A stretch of 64,000 nt of DNA from positions 1,154,001-1,218,000 of the forward strand of contig NZ_CP078143.1 of assembly GCF_019891395.1 (NCBI RefSeq). The letters run 5' to 3'. The notes beneath the pieces are model-generated. The model was not told the origin of the DNA and did no database searches. It was given only the letters and a program-made list of their open reading frames with translations. Source of the stretch: Nitratireductor kimnyeongensis (GTDB lineage Bacteria > Pseudomonadota > Alphaproteobacteria > Rhizobiales > Rhizobiaceae). Positions 18,207 through 27,392 of the stretch are shown piece by piece (within the stretch, counting starts at the first letter, position 1; every line of letters begins with the position of its first letter). Both the position numbers and the translations under genes were made by a program.

Positions 18207-19691
18207 ATGTCCTTTCAGAAACTCGATGACCTTGGCCACAAGCTGGAGGCGCTCAGTCATGCGCTGTCGATCCTTGGAGCCGATGAGGCAACGCATATGG
18301 CGCCGGGTGGCGGCGAGGCGCGCGCCGAGGCCATGTCCACTCTTGCCGGCATGGCCCATCGTCAGGCTACGGCACCGGAAATCGCCGACTGGATCGAAGC
18401 GGCAGAGCAGGAAGATCTGAACGCCGATCAGAAAACGGCAGTCGCGGAGTTCCGTCGCCACTACATCAATCTCACCTGCCTGCCGTCCGACTTCGTCGAA
18501 CGCCAGACCCGCACCCGGATGCGCTGCGAACAGCTTTGGCGCGAGGCCCGACCAAAGGGCGATTGGGCCGGTTTCCTGCCAGCGCTGGAAGGTGTGATCG
18601 AGATGGCGAGGGAGGAGGCAGAGCGGCGTTCCGACGTGCTCGGCCTTGCGCCTTATGACGCGTTGATGGAGCAGTTCGACCCGGGCAACAGAACGGCGGA
18701 AATTGCTCCTGTTTTCGAGAATTTGAAGGCATTTCTGGTCGATTTCGTCCCAAACGCCCTGGAAATTCAGAAAAAGAAACGAGCGAAAAATCCGCTTCGC
18801 CCGCTGGCTGGAAACTACCCGGTCGAGCGTCAGCGCGAACTTGGCCTGGCGATGATGGCGGCGGTCGGTTTCGACCTGACACGCGGGAGCCTCTCCGTCT
18901 CACATCACCCGTTTTGTGGCGGCGTGCCAACCGATGTGCGCATCACGACACGCTATCGCACCGACGAATTCCTGTCTTCGCTGATGGGCATCCTCCATGA
19001 AACCGGCCACGCGCTCTATGAGCAGAACCTGCCGTCCGAATGGGCGCATTGGCCGGTTGGCAAGGCAAGGGGCATGGCCATTCACGAAAGCCAGAGCCTG
19101 TTTGTCGAAAAGCAGATCGGCAGAAACCCGGCTTTCTGGGAATGGGCATTGCCGGTGGTGGAGAAGCATCTCGGGGAGACATGGTCGACAGACGAAATCC
19201 TCGCCCATGTGCATCATGTCGAGCGCGGGCTGATCCGCGTCGACGCGGACGAAGTGACCTATCCGCTCCATGTGATCCTGCGCTTCGAGCTGGAGCAGGA
19301 TCTGATTTCCGGCAAACTCGAAGCCCGCGACCTGCCGGAAGCCTGGGACGCGAAGATGAAAGCCTATCTTGGCCTTTCCACCATCAACACGCCGCAGGAT
19401 GGACCCATGCAGGATGTGCACTGGCCTTCCGCAGCCTTCGGCTATTTCCCCTCCTACACGCTCGGCGCGATGATCGCTGCACAGCAATGGGCGGCAATCG
19501 AGAAGGAGATCCCGGATGTGAACGAGCAGTTTGCACACGGGCAATTCGAAGCGGTGAACGCATGGCGGCACGAGAAGGTCTGGTCGCAGGCCTCGCGGCT
19601 CTCAACACCGGATCTGATCGAACAGGCGACCGGCGAGCCGCTCAACGCGGCGCATTTCACAAGACATCTGGAAGAACGCTACGGCGAATAG
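18207..19691 (+). CDS. Carboxypeptidase M32 (thermostable carboxypeptidase family)
   Basis: Zinc or cobalt metallocarboxypeptidase releasing C-terminal residues in the cytoplasm. From the ATG at 18207 (TGAGG six bases upstream) it has 494 residues, the usual M32 length. The catalytic HEXXH is GILHETGHALYEQ (H264, E265, H268), preceded by the HPFCGG motif and followed by HESQSLFVEKQIG, which contributes the third ligand. The C-terminal QDVHWPSAAFGYFPSYTLGA block is also characteristic. Confidence 0.95.
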   Translation: MSFQKLDDLGHKLEALSHALSILGADEATHMAPGGGEARAEAMSTLAGMAHRQATAPEIADWIEAAEQEDLNADQKTAVAEFRRHYINLTCLPSDFVERQTRTRMRCEQLWREARPKGDWAGFLPALEGVIEMAREEAERRSDVLGLAPYDALMEQFDPGNRTAEIAPVFENLKAFLVDFVPNALEIQKKKRAKNPLRPLAGNYPVERQRELGLAMMAAVGFDLTRGSLSVSHHPFCGGVPTDVRITTRYRTDEFLSSLMGILHETGHALYEQNLPSEWAHWPVGKARGMAIHESQSLFVEKQIGRNPAFWEWALPVVEKHLGETWSTDEILAHVHHVERGLIRVDADEVTYPLHVILRFELEQDLISGKLEARDLPEAWDAKMKAYLGLSTINTPQDGPMQDVHWPSAAFGYFPSYTLGAMIAAQQWAAIEKEIPDVNEQFAHGQFEAVNAWRHEKVWSQASRLSTPDLIEQATGEPLNAAHFTRHLEERYGE

Positions 19692-19751
19692 GCTGCGCCA
19701 ACCAGACAGGAAGGCTTGTCAGAGCGCCGGCGTCGGCACACTCTCGCCAGC

Positions 19752-20447
19752 ATGGAAGATACCGATTCCCGATCCACTGTGGAGACAGTGGCCGACGCTC
19801 TGACCGAAGCCGTTCGTACCGGGCGCCTCGTGCCCGGACAAAGGTTGACCGAAAGCGAGTTTACCAACCGGCTCGGCGTGTCCCGCTCCTCCGTGCGTGA
19901 AGCCTTCCGCCGGCTGACAGCCGATGGTCTCCTCGCGGCGGAGCCGCATCGCGGCGTGATGGTTCGCCAGCTATCGCGCGTGGAGGTGGACAATCTTTTC
20001 CAGGTGCGCGGGGCTCTGGAAGCGCTTGCGGTCACCCTCGCCCTGCCCGCGCTTCATCAGGCCCCATCCACCCTTGTCGCCTTGCAGCGTGATCTGGACG
20101 CCGCCGTGGAACAAGGCGACATGAATCGGTTTTCGAAACTCAACGGCCAGTTTCACCGGCTCTTTCGCGAGACTGCAGAAAACCCCCTCCTCAGCGACAC
20201 GCTCACGCGACTGTCCAATTCGCTCTATTGGCTGCAGTTTCGTGTTTTGGTTGACCACAGCCACGTGTTCGACACCAACCAGCAGCACCGGGAAGTGACG
20301 GAATGCGTCGTTGCCAACGATGAAGACGGAGCGCGGGACGCGATGCTCCGCCATATCGAGAACGCGAGAAAGCTCATTCAATCGCTGCCTGACGATCATT
20401 TTGCGCCACCGAAACAGCACATTGGCAAGAATGCATCGACGGCGTGA
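19752..20447 (+). CDS. GntR-family transcriptional regulator, FadR/FCD subfamily
   Basis: DNA-binding repressor or activator with an N-terminal winged helix (residues about 15-80, LGVSRSSVREAFRRLTADGL) and a C-terminal all-helical FCD domain. The FCD metal or ligand residues appear in LNGQFHRLFRE and QHREVTECV. ATG 19752 gives 231 residues; a TTG at 19716 gives 243, but the AGGAAGG there is too close. A FadR-type palindrome lies between this gene and the nitroreductase gene downstream, so it probably controls that gene. The effector is unknown. Confidence 0.88.
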   Translation: MEDTDSRSTVETVADALTEAVRTGRLVPGQRLTESEFTNRLGVSRSSVREAFRRLTADGLLAAEPHRGVMVRQLSRVEVDNLFQVRGALEALAVTLALPALHQAPSTLVALQRDLDAAVEQGDMNRFSKLNGQFHRLFRETAENPLLSDTLTRLSNSLYWLQFRVLVDHSHVFDTNQQHREVTECVVANDEDGARDAMLRHIENARKLIQSLPDDHFAPPKQHIGKNASTA

Positions 20448-20485
20448 GCCACGTCGATGCTTGACGTCGAGGCTCGCCTGAACGA

Positions 20486-20509
20486 TTGTCCGACAATCCT
20501 ATCGGACAA
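20486..20509. promoter_or_regulatory. Probable GntR/FadR-type operator before the nitroreductase gene
   Basis: TTGTCCGACAA (20486-20496) is a perfect odd palindrome and fits the FadR-subfamily pattern of TNGT-N-ACNA. Its left part TTGTCCGA recurs inverted as TCGGACAA (20502-20509), forming 8-bp arms with an 8-nt spacer. It lies between the GntR gene and the nitroreductase start, 19-42 nt upstream of the ATG. A possible -35 TTGACG (20461-20466) would place the -10 over the operator, consistent with repression (inference). Confidence 0.6.
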
Positions 20510-20527
20510 AATGGAGGAGCCGTCCGC

Positions 20528-21217
20528 ATGAGCACCAAGTCCACTCAAGAATACCGCCCTGTTCCGCTTCCCGATTACAGGGAGTATCCGGTGGAGGAAA
20601 TGCGGGCGCGGGCGCGAGCCTTCTATGATGAGATCCGCACCCGGCACACGGTGCGCGACTTCTCAAGCCGCCCGGTGCCGCGCGACATAATCGAGACCTG
20701 CATCAAGGCGGCGGGAACCGCACCAAACGGTGCAAACCACCAACCCTGGCATTTCGCAGCCATCGGTGACCCTGCGGTGAAAAAACAGATCCGCGAGGCG
20801 GCTGAAATCGAGGAGAAAGCGTTTTACGAAGGCCGTGCGGGCGAAGAATGGCTGCAGGCGCTGGGACCGCTGGGTACCGATGCGAGCAAGCCGTTCCTGG
20901 AGGAGGCTCCGTGGCTGATCTGCGTGTTCGGCGAGCGCCGCAGCCGTTCTGCCGACGGCGTGAAACGCAAGAATTACTATGTGCCCGAATCGGTGAGCAT
21001 CGCCACTGGTTTTCTGATTGCTGCCCTACACAGAGCGGGGCTTGCCACGCTGACCCACACACCCAACCCGATGAGCTTTCTCAACGAACTGTGCAGCCGG
21101 GACCCGCACGACAAGCCATATATTTTGATGGTTGTTGGCTATCCCAAAGAGGATGCCACCATTCCCCAGCATGCGATGGAGAAAAAGCCTTTGGAAGAAA
21201 TCGCGACGTTTATTTGA
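20528..21217 (+). CDS. Nitroreductase-family flavoprotein, iodotyrosine-deiodinase-like
   Basis: FMN-dependent oxidoreductase of the nitroreductase fold, 229 residues from ATG 20528 (GGAGGAG upstream). The N-terminal [13 protein letters not shown] and [16 protein letters not shown], together with a lid-like EEKAFYEGR segment, resemble mammalian and bacterial iodotyrosine deiodinases more than classic NfsA/Nfs[16 protein letters not shown] and the C-terminal VVGYPKEDA are also family-typical. The substrate could be a halotyrosine or another aromatic; dehalogenation is an inference. It probably belongs with the adjacent GntR regulator. Confidence 0.83.
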   Translation: MSTKSTQEYRPVPLPDYREYPVEEMRARARAFYDEIRTRHTVRDFSSRPVPRDIIETCIKAAGTAPNGANHQPWHFAAIGDPAVKKQIREAAEIEEKAFYEGRAGEEWLQALGPLGTDASKPFLEEAPWLICVFGERRSRSADGVKRKNYYVPESVSIATGFLIAALHRAGLATLTHTPNPMSFLNELCSRDPHDKPYILMVVGYPKEDATIPQHAMEKKPLEEIATFI

Positions 21218-21237
21218 GGCGGGAGTTCAGCCTCAAC

Positions 21238-23043
21238 TCATTCTGCCGCCTCGCCGGGGGCATCGAACTGAAGGCTTGCTAGGTTCGCATAGACACCGCC
21301 TGCCGCAACAAGCTCGGTGTGCGTGCCTTCTTCGACGACACGCCCCTCATCGAGGACGAGAATGCGGTCGGCCTTGAGAACCGTTGAAAGCCGGTGCGCG
21401 ATAATGAGCGTGGTGCGCCCCTGCATCAAATGATCCAGCGCCTGTTGCACCAGCGTCTCGCTTTGCGAATCCAGTGCCGAGGTGGCTTCGTCGAGAAGCA
21501 GGATCGGTGCATCGCGCAGTATGGCCCGCGCAATGGCCATGCGCTGACGCTGACCGCCGGACAGGGTGACACCGCGCTCACCCACCTGCGTATCGTACCC
21601 CTCCGACAGATCTCTGATGAAATCATGCGCGAGTGCAGCACGGGCTGCAGCCTCGATCTCCGCTCGGCGCGCATCGGGACGGCCAAAGGCAATGTTCTCC
21701 GCAGCGCTGGCAGCGAAAATGGTGACGTCCTGCGGAACGATGGCCATGCGTCCCCGCAGAGCCAGCGGGTCCACCTGCCGGGTATCGACGCCATCGACAA
21801 GCACCCTTCCCCCATTGGGGTCGTAATAGCGCAACAGCAGTGAGAAGATTGTGGTTTTGCCCGCACCCGACGGCCCGACAATCGCGACCGTCTCACCCGG
21901 ATTCACATTGAAACTCAAGCCATGAAGGGCAGACCGCCCCGGCCGCGTGGGATAGGCGAAGGAAACACTCTCGAACGCCACCTCCCCACGTGCCGGCTGA
22001 GGCAGAAGCACCGGCTCGGCCGGCGCCGTGATGCCCGGCTCTTCGGCCAGCAGTTCGCTCATGCGCTCGGCGGCACCCGCGGCCTGCGAAAGCTCTCCCC
22101 AGACTTCCGAAAGGGCGCCCAGGGCTCCTGCCGCCAGAACCGAATAGAGCAGGAACTGCCCGAGCGTTCCCGGCGTCATGGCACCCGAAAGAACGTCGCG
22201 CGATCCGAACCACAAGACTGCCACAACCGAGCTGAAGGTCATGAAGATGGCAAAGAATGTCAGAAATGAGCGCGCGAAGATGGAGGAACGTGCCGCCGCA
22301 AATGCCGTTTCAATGGCATCGGAAAATCTGCCTCGTGCAGTCGCTTCACCGGTGAAGGCCTGGAGCGTGCGCATCGCTCCGATCTGTTCGCCTGCATAGG
22401 CGGTGGCGTCGGCCAGCGTGTCTTGCGCAAATCGGGACCGGCGACGGACGGAACGGCCAAAAGCCACGAGCGGCAAAACGATGATCGGGATTGCTGCCAC
22501 CACAAGGAGCGAAAGTCGCGGGCTGGTGACCACCATCATGCAGACCGCGCCCAGCCCCATAATGACATTGCGCAACGCCTGGGAGATCGTGGCACCCACT
22601 GCAGACTTGACCTGCGTCGCGTCGGCCGAAATGCGAGACACGATTTCGCCGGACTGAACCGTGTCAAAAAAGCCGGGAGAAAGCCGCGTAACATGATCGA
22701 ACACGTCACGCCGGAGGTCACTGACGACACGTTCACCCAGTGTGATAACAAAGAAATAACGGCCGGCAGAGGCGACGGCCAATACGGCTGCCACGACAAT
22801 CAGCATTGAGAAATAATTGGCGATAAAGATCGAGTCCGATGCGGAGAATCCGTGATCGATCATGCGGCGCACCGCAAGCGGCAGCGTTAATGTTGCGATC
22901 GCCGCGATCACCAGGAAAAATGCGGCGCAGGCTGCGAGAACACGATAGCGTCCGACATAGGGCAGGAGGCGCCGAAGTGGCCTGAGAGTCCGCCGCTTCT
23001 CTGCCTGCTGTCTCTCCTGAGACGCCATTTGTCCACGCGCCAT
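21238..23043 (-). CDS. ABC exporter, fused transmembrane and ATP-binding domains
   Basis: Half-transporter of the MsbA/multidrug type that works as a dimer. About 601 residues comprise six transmembrane helices in the first 330, then an ATPase domain. The ATPase domain carries Walker A (GPSGAGKTTIFSLLLRYY), the signature LSGGQRQRMAIARAIL, Walker B (ILLLDEATSALD) and the switch His (IAHRLSTV). The start is ATG 23043 with AAGGG upstream; an in-frame GTG lies one codon earlier. It is divergent from rpmE and convergent with the nitroreductase gene (20-nt gap). The substrate is unknown; lipid or drug is the family range. Confidence 0.93.
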   Translation of the reverse strand: MARGQMASQERQQAEKRRTLRPLRRLLPYVGRYRVLAACAAFFLVIAAIATLTLPLAVRRMIDHGFSASDSIFIANYFSMLIVVAAVLAVASAGRYFFVITLGERVVSDLRRDVFDHVTRLSPGFFDTVQSGEIVSRISADATQVKSAVGATISQALRNVIMGLGAVCMMVVTSPRLSLLVVAAIPIIVLPLVAFGRSVRRRSRFAQDTLADATAYAGEQIGAMRTLQAFTGEATARGRFSDAIETAFAAARSSIFARSFLTFFAIFMTFSSVVAVLWFGSRDVLSGAMTPGTLGQFLLYSVLAAGALGALSEVWGELSQAAGAAERMSELLAEEPGITAPAEPVLLPQPARGEVAFESVSFAYPTRPGRSALHGLSFNVNPGETVAIVGPSGAGKTTIFSLLLRYYDPNGGRVLVDGVDTRQVDPLALRGRMAIVPQDVTIFAASAAENIAFGRPDARRAEIEAAARAALAHDFIRDLSEGYDTQVGERGVTLSGGQRQRMAIARAILRDAPILLLDEATSALDSQSETLVQQALDHLMQGRTTLIIAHRLSTVLKADRILVLDEGRVVEEGTHTELVAAGGVYANLASLQFDAPGEAAE

Positions 23044-23100
23044 CACTCATCCCTTTTTCACACCATTCCGGCGAACGGCAATTTGTACGCCGCTCAACTC

Positions 23101-23129
23101 TTGTCTTGTCGCCGGACCTGATGTATAGG
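23101..23129 (+). promoter_or_regulatory. Possible sigma70-type promoter for rpmE
   Basis: TTGTCT (23101-23106) and TATAGG (23124-23129) are separated by 17 nt. They lie in the divergent region between the ABC exporter gene and rpmE, giving a leader of about 110 nt before the rpmE ATG. Prediction by sequence only. Confidence 0.35.
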
Positions 23130-23248
23130 CTCGCCAACCAATTCCGAAGCCGTAGCCTTCCTTGGCCGCGGCTTCAAGTTTTCAGGATGGGTGCAATTGC
23201 CGCAAGTGCGGTCTTGTTTGTTACCCCGACCAAATTCAGGACAAGCCG

Positions 23249-23470
23249 ATGAAAGCCGAAATTCATCCCGACTATCACACGATCAAGGTCGTCATGACGG
23301 ACGGCACCGAGTATGAGACCCGCTCCACCTGGGGCAAAGAGGGCGACACGCTCCAGCTCGACATCGACCCGTCCACGCACCCGGCATGGACCGGCGGTCA
23401 GCAGTCGCTGATGGACCGCGGCGGCCGCGTGTCGAAGTTCAAGCAGCGTTACCAGGGCCTGGGCATCTAA
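23249..23470 (+). CDS. rpmE: 50S ribosomal protein L31
   Basis: Ribosomal protein bridging the subunits, 73 residues starting [19 protein letters not shown]. It contains no cysteine, so it is a zinc-free (C-minus) form. The ATG at 23249 matches the family start; the longer frame upstream is leader sequence. It has its own strong terminator immediately downstream and a likely promoter upstream, indicating a single-gene unit. Confidence 0.96.
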   Translation: MKAEIHPDYHTIKVVMTDGTEYETRSTWGKEGDTLQLDIDPSTHPAWTGGQQSLMDRGGRVSKFKQRYQGLGI

Positions 23471-23495
23471 GCCGCCCCATCGCAGCAGACATTGC

Positions 23496-23525
23496 AAAAA
23501 CCCGCCTCACAAGGGCGGGTTTTTT
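23496..23525 (+). terminator. Rho-independent terminator of rpmE
   Basis: AAAAACCCGCC (23496-23506) pairs with GGCGGGTTTTT (23514-23524) around a 7-nt loop, ending in a run of T. The A-rich left arm means it can also act on leftward transcripts. It overlaps the 3' end of the SelW-like gene. Confidence 0.9.
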
Positions 23526-23805
23526 ATTGCCGTCCTGTCGATGTGTCCAAGGTCACGCTCCGGGTCGATCACATCACGCACGCGCTGTTTGAGCGTCTTG
23601 GCGTCCGGAAAGCCTCCATCATGCTTGCGCTCCCAGATGAGGAGCCGTTGCAGGTGACCTCGAAAATGCCTCCCGTGCCCGGCCTCAGCGCCACTTCGGC
23701 AAGCTCTGTGGAAATGGTGGAGAGAAGCTCCTGCGCGAGCCACGCCGACCGCAGGAGCCACTGGCATTGGGTGCAGTAGGTAATTGCGACGCGATGCTCT
23801 TTCAT
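23507..23805 (-). pseudogene. SelT/SelW/SelH-family (Rdx) protein gene with a frameshift
   Basis: The first frame (from ATG 23805) begins MKEHRVAITYCTQCQWLLR. It carries the CxxC redox motif (CTQC) of the SelW/Rdx family and the typical ALRPGTGGIFEVTCN. The rest of the domain, RLLIWERKHDGGFPDAKTLK and VRDVIDPERDLGHIDR, is in the -1 frame and ends at 23507. The frames join near 23645-23650 and together give about 98 residues, the expected length. One base is missing relative to an intact gene, with no homopolymer at the junction. It may be a real pseudogene, programmed slippage or a sequencing error. Confidence 0.75.
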
Positions 23806-23870
23806 ACCACGCCATCCTTCATCGATCGCCAGCGGATTCTGCCGGACACCCATGACCGGCAGAAAAACAA

Positions 23871-24620
23871 TCAGGCCGCGCTGAGTTTTGCCAGCGTTTC
23901 GTCATCGACCTCGAAATTGGCATAAACGTTCTGCACGTCATCGTCGTCTTCGAGGGTGGCAACCAGTTTGAGGATCGACTGCGCACGCTCTTCGTCGACA
24001 GGTGTGCCAGTCTGCGGCCGCCAGATGGCCTTGACGGACTCAGCCTCACCCAATGCCTCTTCCAGCGCTGAGGTAACATCACCAATGTCCTCGAAGGCAC
24101 ACGTGATGACATGGCCATTCTCGTCCGACTGGACGTCTTCGGCGCCCGCTTCGATGGCCGCTTCCATCACCGTATCGGCATCGCCCTTGTCGGCGGGGTA
24201 GATGATTTCGCCGACACGGTCGAACATGAATGACACAGAGCCGGTTTCGCCCATGGAGCCGCCGGCCTTGGTGAAGGCAGCGCGAATGTTGGAGGCAGAA
24301 CGATTGCGGTTATCGGTCAGCGCCTCCACGATGATGGCCACGCCGCCCGGGCCATAGCCTTCGTAGCGCACCTCATCATAGTTCTCCGCATCACCGCCCG
24401 CCGCCTTCTTGATGGCGCGCTCGATATTGTCCTTCGGCATGGACTGGGCCTTGGCGTTCTGGATGGCCAGGCGCAGGCGCGGGTTCATCCCCGGGTCGGG
24501 CAGTCCCATCTTGGCAGCAACCGTGATTTCGCGCGCCAGTTTGGAAAACATCTTCGAGCGAACGGCATCCTGCCGGCCCTTGCGGTGCATGATGTTCTTG
24601 AATTGGGAATGACCGGCCAT
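23871..24620 (-). CDS. YebC/PmpR family transcriptional regulator
   Basis: Conserved YebC-family protein, 249 residues, starting [19 protein letters not shown]. It has [34 protein letters not shown] and [20 protein letters not shown]. Family members act as DNA-binding regulators; some YebC-family proteins (TACO1, YebC2) aid translation of proline stretches, so a translational role is also possible. AAGGAGCCCC precedes the ATG. It is usually near ruvC in other bacteria; here it is about 16 kb from the ruv genes. Confidence 0.94.
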   Translation of the reverse strand: MAGHSQFKNIMHRKGRQDAVRSKMFSKLAREITVAAKMGLPDPGMNPRLRLAIQNAKAQSMPKDNIERAIKKAAGGDAENYDEVRYEGYGPGGVAIIVEALTDNRNRSASNIRAAFTKAGGSMGETGSVSFMFDRVGEIIYPADKGDADTVMEAAIEAGAEDVQSDENGHVITCAFEDIGDVTSALEEALGEAESVKAIWRPQTGTPVDEERAQSILKLVATLEDDDDVQNVYANFEVDDETLAKLSAA

Positions 24621-24768
24621 GGGGCTCCTTCTCACGGTCTTTTGAATGCAACGAAATAACGCCGCCTTATAGTGAAAATGCCGGCCAACGTCCAGAAGCG
24701 CGGGTCGTCAACATGGCGCGAAGCCGCGCTTTGTCGTAAAAACTGGCCGTCCAAAACGGGAGATGCCG

Positions 24769-25575
24769 ATGAACGCCTTCCGACTGATCGCAGCCTTACC
24801 AACCATTTTGCTGCTGCCGTTTGCCGCGGCGCAGGCGCAAACAGAACGACCAAGCACATGCCTGGCCATGGCTCAGACGTCGCCCAGGGTGATCTACACC
24901 TCACTTGCTCTGACAACAGCGGCAAGCGCCGAGGCAGTCGATATCACCTATGCGGGCCACTCCACCTACATCATAGAGACACCTGCTGGTGTCACCATCG
25001 CTACCGACTTTTCGGGCGCCTATGGGGCCAGTCCCACACCCCGGGTGGTCACGATGAACAAGGCGCACAGCACCCATTTCACCCGAAATCCCGACCCGGC
25101 AATCGAACATGTCTTGCCTGGCTGGAACCCGGAAGGCGGACCGGCGCGTCACGCGCTGCTTGTCGATGATGTCTATATCCGCAATGTGACGACCGACATC
25201 CACCGCTATGGCGCGATGGAGCCGGATGCCAATTCGATCTTCATTTTCGAGGTGGCAGGTTTGTGCGTCGGCCATCTCGGCCATCTGCACCACCGGCTCG
25301 ACGACAGCGACTATGCGGCCATCGGTAGGCTCGATGTGGTCATGGTGCCCGTGGATGGCGGGCTGACGCTCTCGCTTGACGGTATGAGCGAAATCGCACG
25401 CAGGCTTTCCTCATCGGTCATCCTGCCCATGCATCGCCATTCCACACCGCTCAGCGCTTTTACAAGCCGGATGGGCGGTGGTTTCGAGCTCGATTTCCGT
25501 GAAGGACGGACGATCACCGTGGCGCTTGACAATCTGCCACGGCGACCGACCATCGTCATCCTGGACGGCGTTTAG
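24769..25575 (+). CDS. Exported metallo-beta-lactamase-fold protein with degenerate metal site
   Basis: About 268 residues with a signal peptide (ALPTILLLPFAAAQAQ) and a metallo-beta-lactamase fold of the COG2220/UlaG type. VDITYAGHSTYIIETPAG matches the usual opening strand. The HxHxDH motif is replaced by NKAHSTHFT, which keeps two His but lacks the Asp-His pair; later LGHLHH and MHRHST supply further His residues. Start ATG 24769 has ACGGGAG six bases upstream; ATG 24763 is also in frame. It may be a one-metal or non-hydrolytic member. A terminator follows. Confidence 0.75.
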   Translation: MNAFRLIAALPTILLLPFAAAQAQTERPSTCLAMAQTSPRVIYTSLALTTAASAEAVDITYAGHSTYIIETPAGVTIATDFSGAYGASPTPRVVTMNKAHSTHFTRNPDPAIEHVLPGWNPEGGPARHALLVDDVYIRNVTTDIHRYGAMEPDANSIFIFEVAGLCVGHLGHLHHRLDDSDYAAIGRLDVVMVPVDGGLTLSLDGMSEIARRLSSSVILPMHRHSTPLSAFTSRMGGGFELDFREGRTITVALDNLPRRPTIVILDGV

Positions 25576-25582
25576 CCTTACC

Positions 25583-25637
25583 TGGAGCGTGTCCGCTCTT
25601 CATTGAATTGCAGACACTCTCCATGTTGTTTTTTTTC
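25583..25637 (+). terminator. Rho-independent terminator after the MBL-fold gene
   Basis: TGGAGCGTGTCCGC (25583-25596) and GCAGACACTCTCCA (25610-25623) form a 14-bp arm with two mismatches around a 13-nt loop. A run of eight T follows at 25629-25636. Confidence 0.75.
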
Positions 25638-25682
25638 GCAATTCCGGACGGAAACCCGGTTTCCACTCTTCCTGGAATTGCT

Positions 25683-26450
25683 CTATTCAGCCGAACCTTC
25701 CGCCAGCGCCTTGTCGCGTGCCCGCTTGCGCCGCGCCATCATGTTGAGCCCCTCGACCAGGGCCGAGAAGCCCATGGCGGCGTAGATATAGCCTTTGGGC
25801 ACATGGAAACCCATTCCGTCTGCGATCAGCGTCATACCGATCATCAGAAGGAAGGCGAGCGCCAGCATGACCACGGTCGGGTTGGCGGCGATGAAGCGCG
25901 ACAGCGGCTCCGCCGCGATGAGCATCACAGTGACCGCCGAGATAACAGCGATGAACATGATGGCGATCTCATCGGTCATGCCGACGGCGGTGATGATGGA
26001 ATCGATCGAGAAAACCAGGTCGAGGAGTAGGATCTGAACGATGGCAGCGCCCGCTGTCATCGTCACCTTGCCCATCATATTTTCCTTGCCATCGTCGGGA
26101 TCGACCGAGTGATGGATCTCTTTCGTTGCCTTCCAGACCAGGAAGAGGCCACCGGCAATGAGAATGAGATCACGCCACGAGAAGCCATGGCCGAACAGCT
26201 CGAACACCGGCTCGGTGAGCTGCACGATGACGGAGATGGTGGCAAGCAATGCCAGACGCAGGATCAAGGCCCCGCTGATGCCAATCCGCCGCGCCCTCGC
26301 CTGCTGCTCCTGCGGCAGCTTGTTTGTGAGGATGGAGATGAAGATCAGATTGTCGATGCCGAGAACGATCTCAAGCACCACCAGAGTCACAAGCGCGACC
26401 CAGGCTTCCGGGTGGGAGACAAACTCAAAGTGACCGGCAAGCCATTCCAT
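25683..26450 (-). CDS. TerC/Alx family integral membrane protein
   Basis: A 255-residue inner-membrane protein of the TerC family (YoaE/Alx type), linked in other bacteria to tellurite resistance and manganese export. It has seven or more helices. [19 protein letters not shown] and [18 protein letters not shown] carry the paired Asp residues (GIDN, SIDS) that characterise the family metal site. ATG 26450 is preceded by GAGGGG. It is followed leftward by non-coding sequence and preceded by ymdB. Confidence 0.92.
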   Translation of the reverse strand: MEWLAGHFEFVSHPEAWVALVTLVVLEIVLGIDNLIFISILTNKLPQEQQARARRIGISGALILRLALLATISVIVQLTEPVFELFGHGFSWRDLILIAGGLFLVWKATKEIHHSVDPDDGKENMMGKVTMTAGAAIVQILLLDLVFSIDSIITAVGMTDEIAIMFIAVISAVTVMLIAAEPLSRFIAANPTVVMLALAFLLMIGMTLIADGMGFHVPKGYIYAAMGFSALVEGLNMMARRKRARDKALAEGSAE

Positions 26451-26517
26451 TGCAGCACCCCTCGCTGGCAATTGTTCAAAAAGCGTTTCGCAGAGTTATG
26501 CGCGCACGCTCCCAGCG

Positions 26518-27342
26518 TCAACGCCAGAAGGCGGGAACGGTTTCCTCAAGCCGGGGCCCGAGGCGCAAGGGAGCAATCTTCTCGCAAAGCCCGGTGCGGT
26601 CGGAAATCTCCAGACCGACACCGCAGATCGTGGCAGGACCGGAGGCCGCCTCGAAACGCCCTTTTGGAACTTTTGCGGTGAAGCGGTTGAGCGGCTCTTC
26701 CTTGTCCATGCCCAAAGAGGAATCATAATCGCCGCACATGCCGGCATCGGAGAGATAGCCCGTCCCGCCGTTGAGTATCTGATGATCCGCCGTTGGCTGA
26801 TGCGTGTGCGTGCCCACGACGAGGCTCGCCCGCCCATCCACGAAATGGCCGAAACACATTTTCTCGGAAGTCGCCTCGGCATGAAAATCGAGAATGACGG
26901 CATCCGCCTGGTCGCCAAGCGGACAGGCGGCCAGCACGTCCTCCACGCAGGCGAAAGGATCGTCGAGCTCGGGATGCATGAAGACCCGTCCCATGATGTT
27001 GGAGACAAGGACCCTTGCGCCGTTCTTTGCCATATAGACACCCGATCCGCGGCCCGGCGTGCCCTTTGGAAAATTCGCCGGCCGCAGGAAGCGCTCCTCG
27101 CGCGGGGCGAAAGTCAGCGCCTCGCGCTGGTCCCAGACGTGATTGCCTGTCGTCACCACATCGGCGCCGGCATCCAGCGTAGCCCGGAAGATCTCTTCGG
27201 TGATGCCGAAACCGCCTGCCGCGTTCTCGCCATTGACCACCACGAAGTCGAGCCGGAAATCCGAAATCAGGCCGGGGAGCTTTTCCCAGACCGCCGTGCG
27301 GCCGGCGCGTCCGACCATATCGCCAAGAAACAAAAATCTCAT
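26518..27342 (-). CDS. YmdB-family metallophosphoesterase (TIGR00282)
   Basis: Dinuclear-metal phosphodiesterase; the family acts on cyclic nucleotides or RNA-related substrates in Bacillus and Deinococcus homologues. It has 274 residues. Metal ligands appear in FLFLGDMVG (D8), VVVNGENAAGG (E39), TTGNHVWDQ (N67, H68), DFHAEATSEK and VGTHTHQPTAD. It lies between fau and terC on the same strand, an order common in rhizobia, and is followed by terC after 67 nt. Confidence 0.92.
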   Translation of the reverse strand: MRFLFLGDMVGRAGRTAVWEKLPGLISDFRLDFVVVNGENAAGGFGITEEIFRATLDAGADVVTTGNHVWDQREALTFAPREERFLRPANFPKGTPGRGSGVYMAKNGARVLVSNIMGRVFMHPELDDPFACVEDVLAACPLGDQADAVILDFHAEATSEKMCFGHFVDGRASLVVGTHTHQPTADHQILNGGTGYLSDAGMCGDYDSSLGMDKEEPLNRFTAKVPKGRFEAASGPATICGVGLEISDRTGLCEKIAPLRLGPRLEETVPAFWR

Positions 27343-27392
27343 GCGCCGCTTCTAGAGCATCGGAGGCGTGGGTGAAAAGCGCAAAAAACCTC

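Noticed and set aside
25650..25664. Perfect GGAAACC-C-GGTTTCC palindrome downstream of terC
   Set aside because: No T-run in the direction of terC and no promoter context; left as an unexplained dyad.
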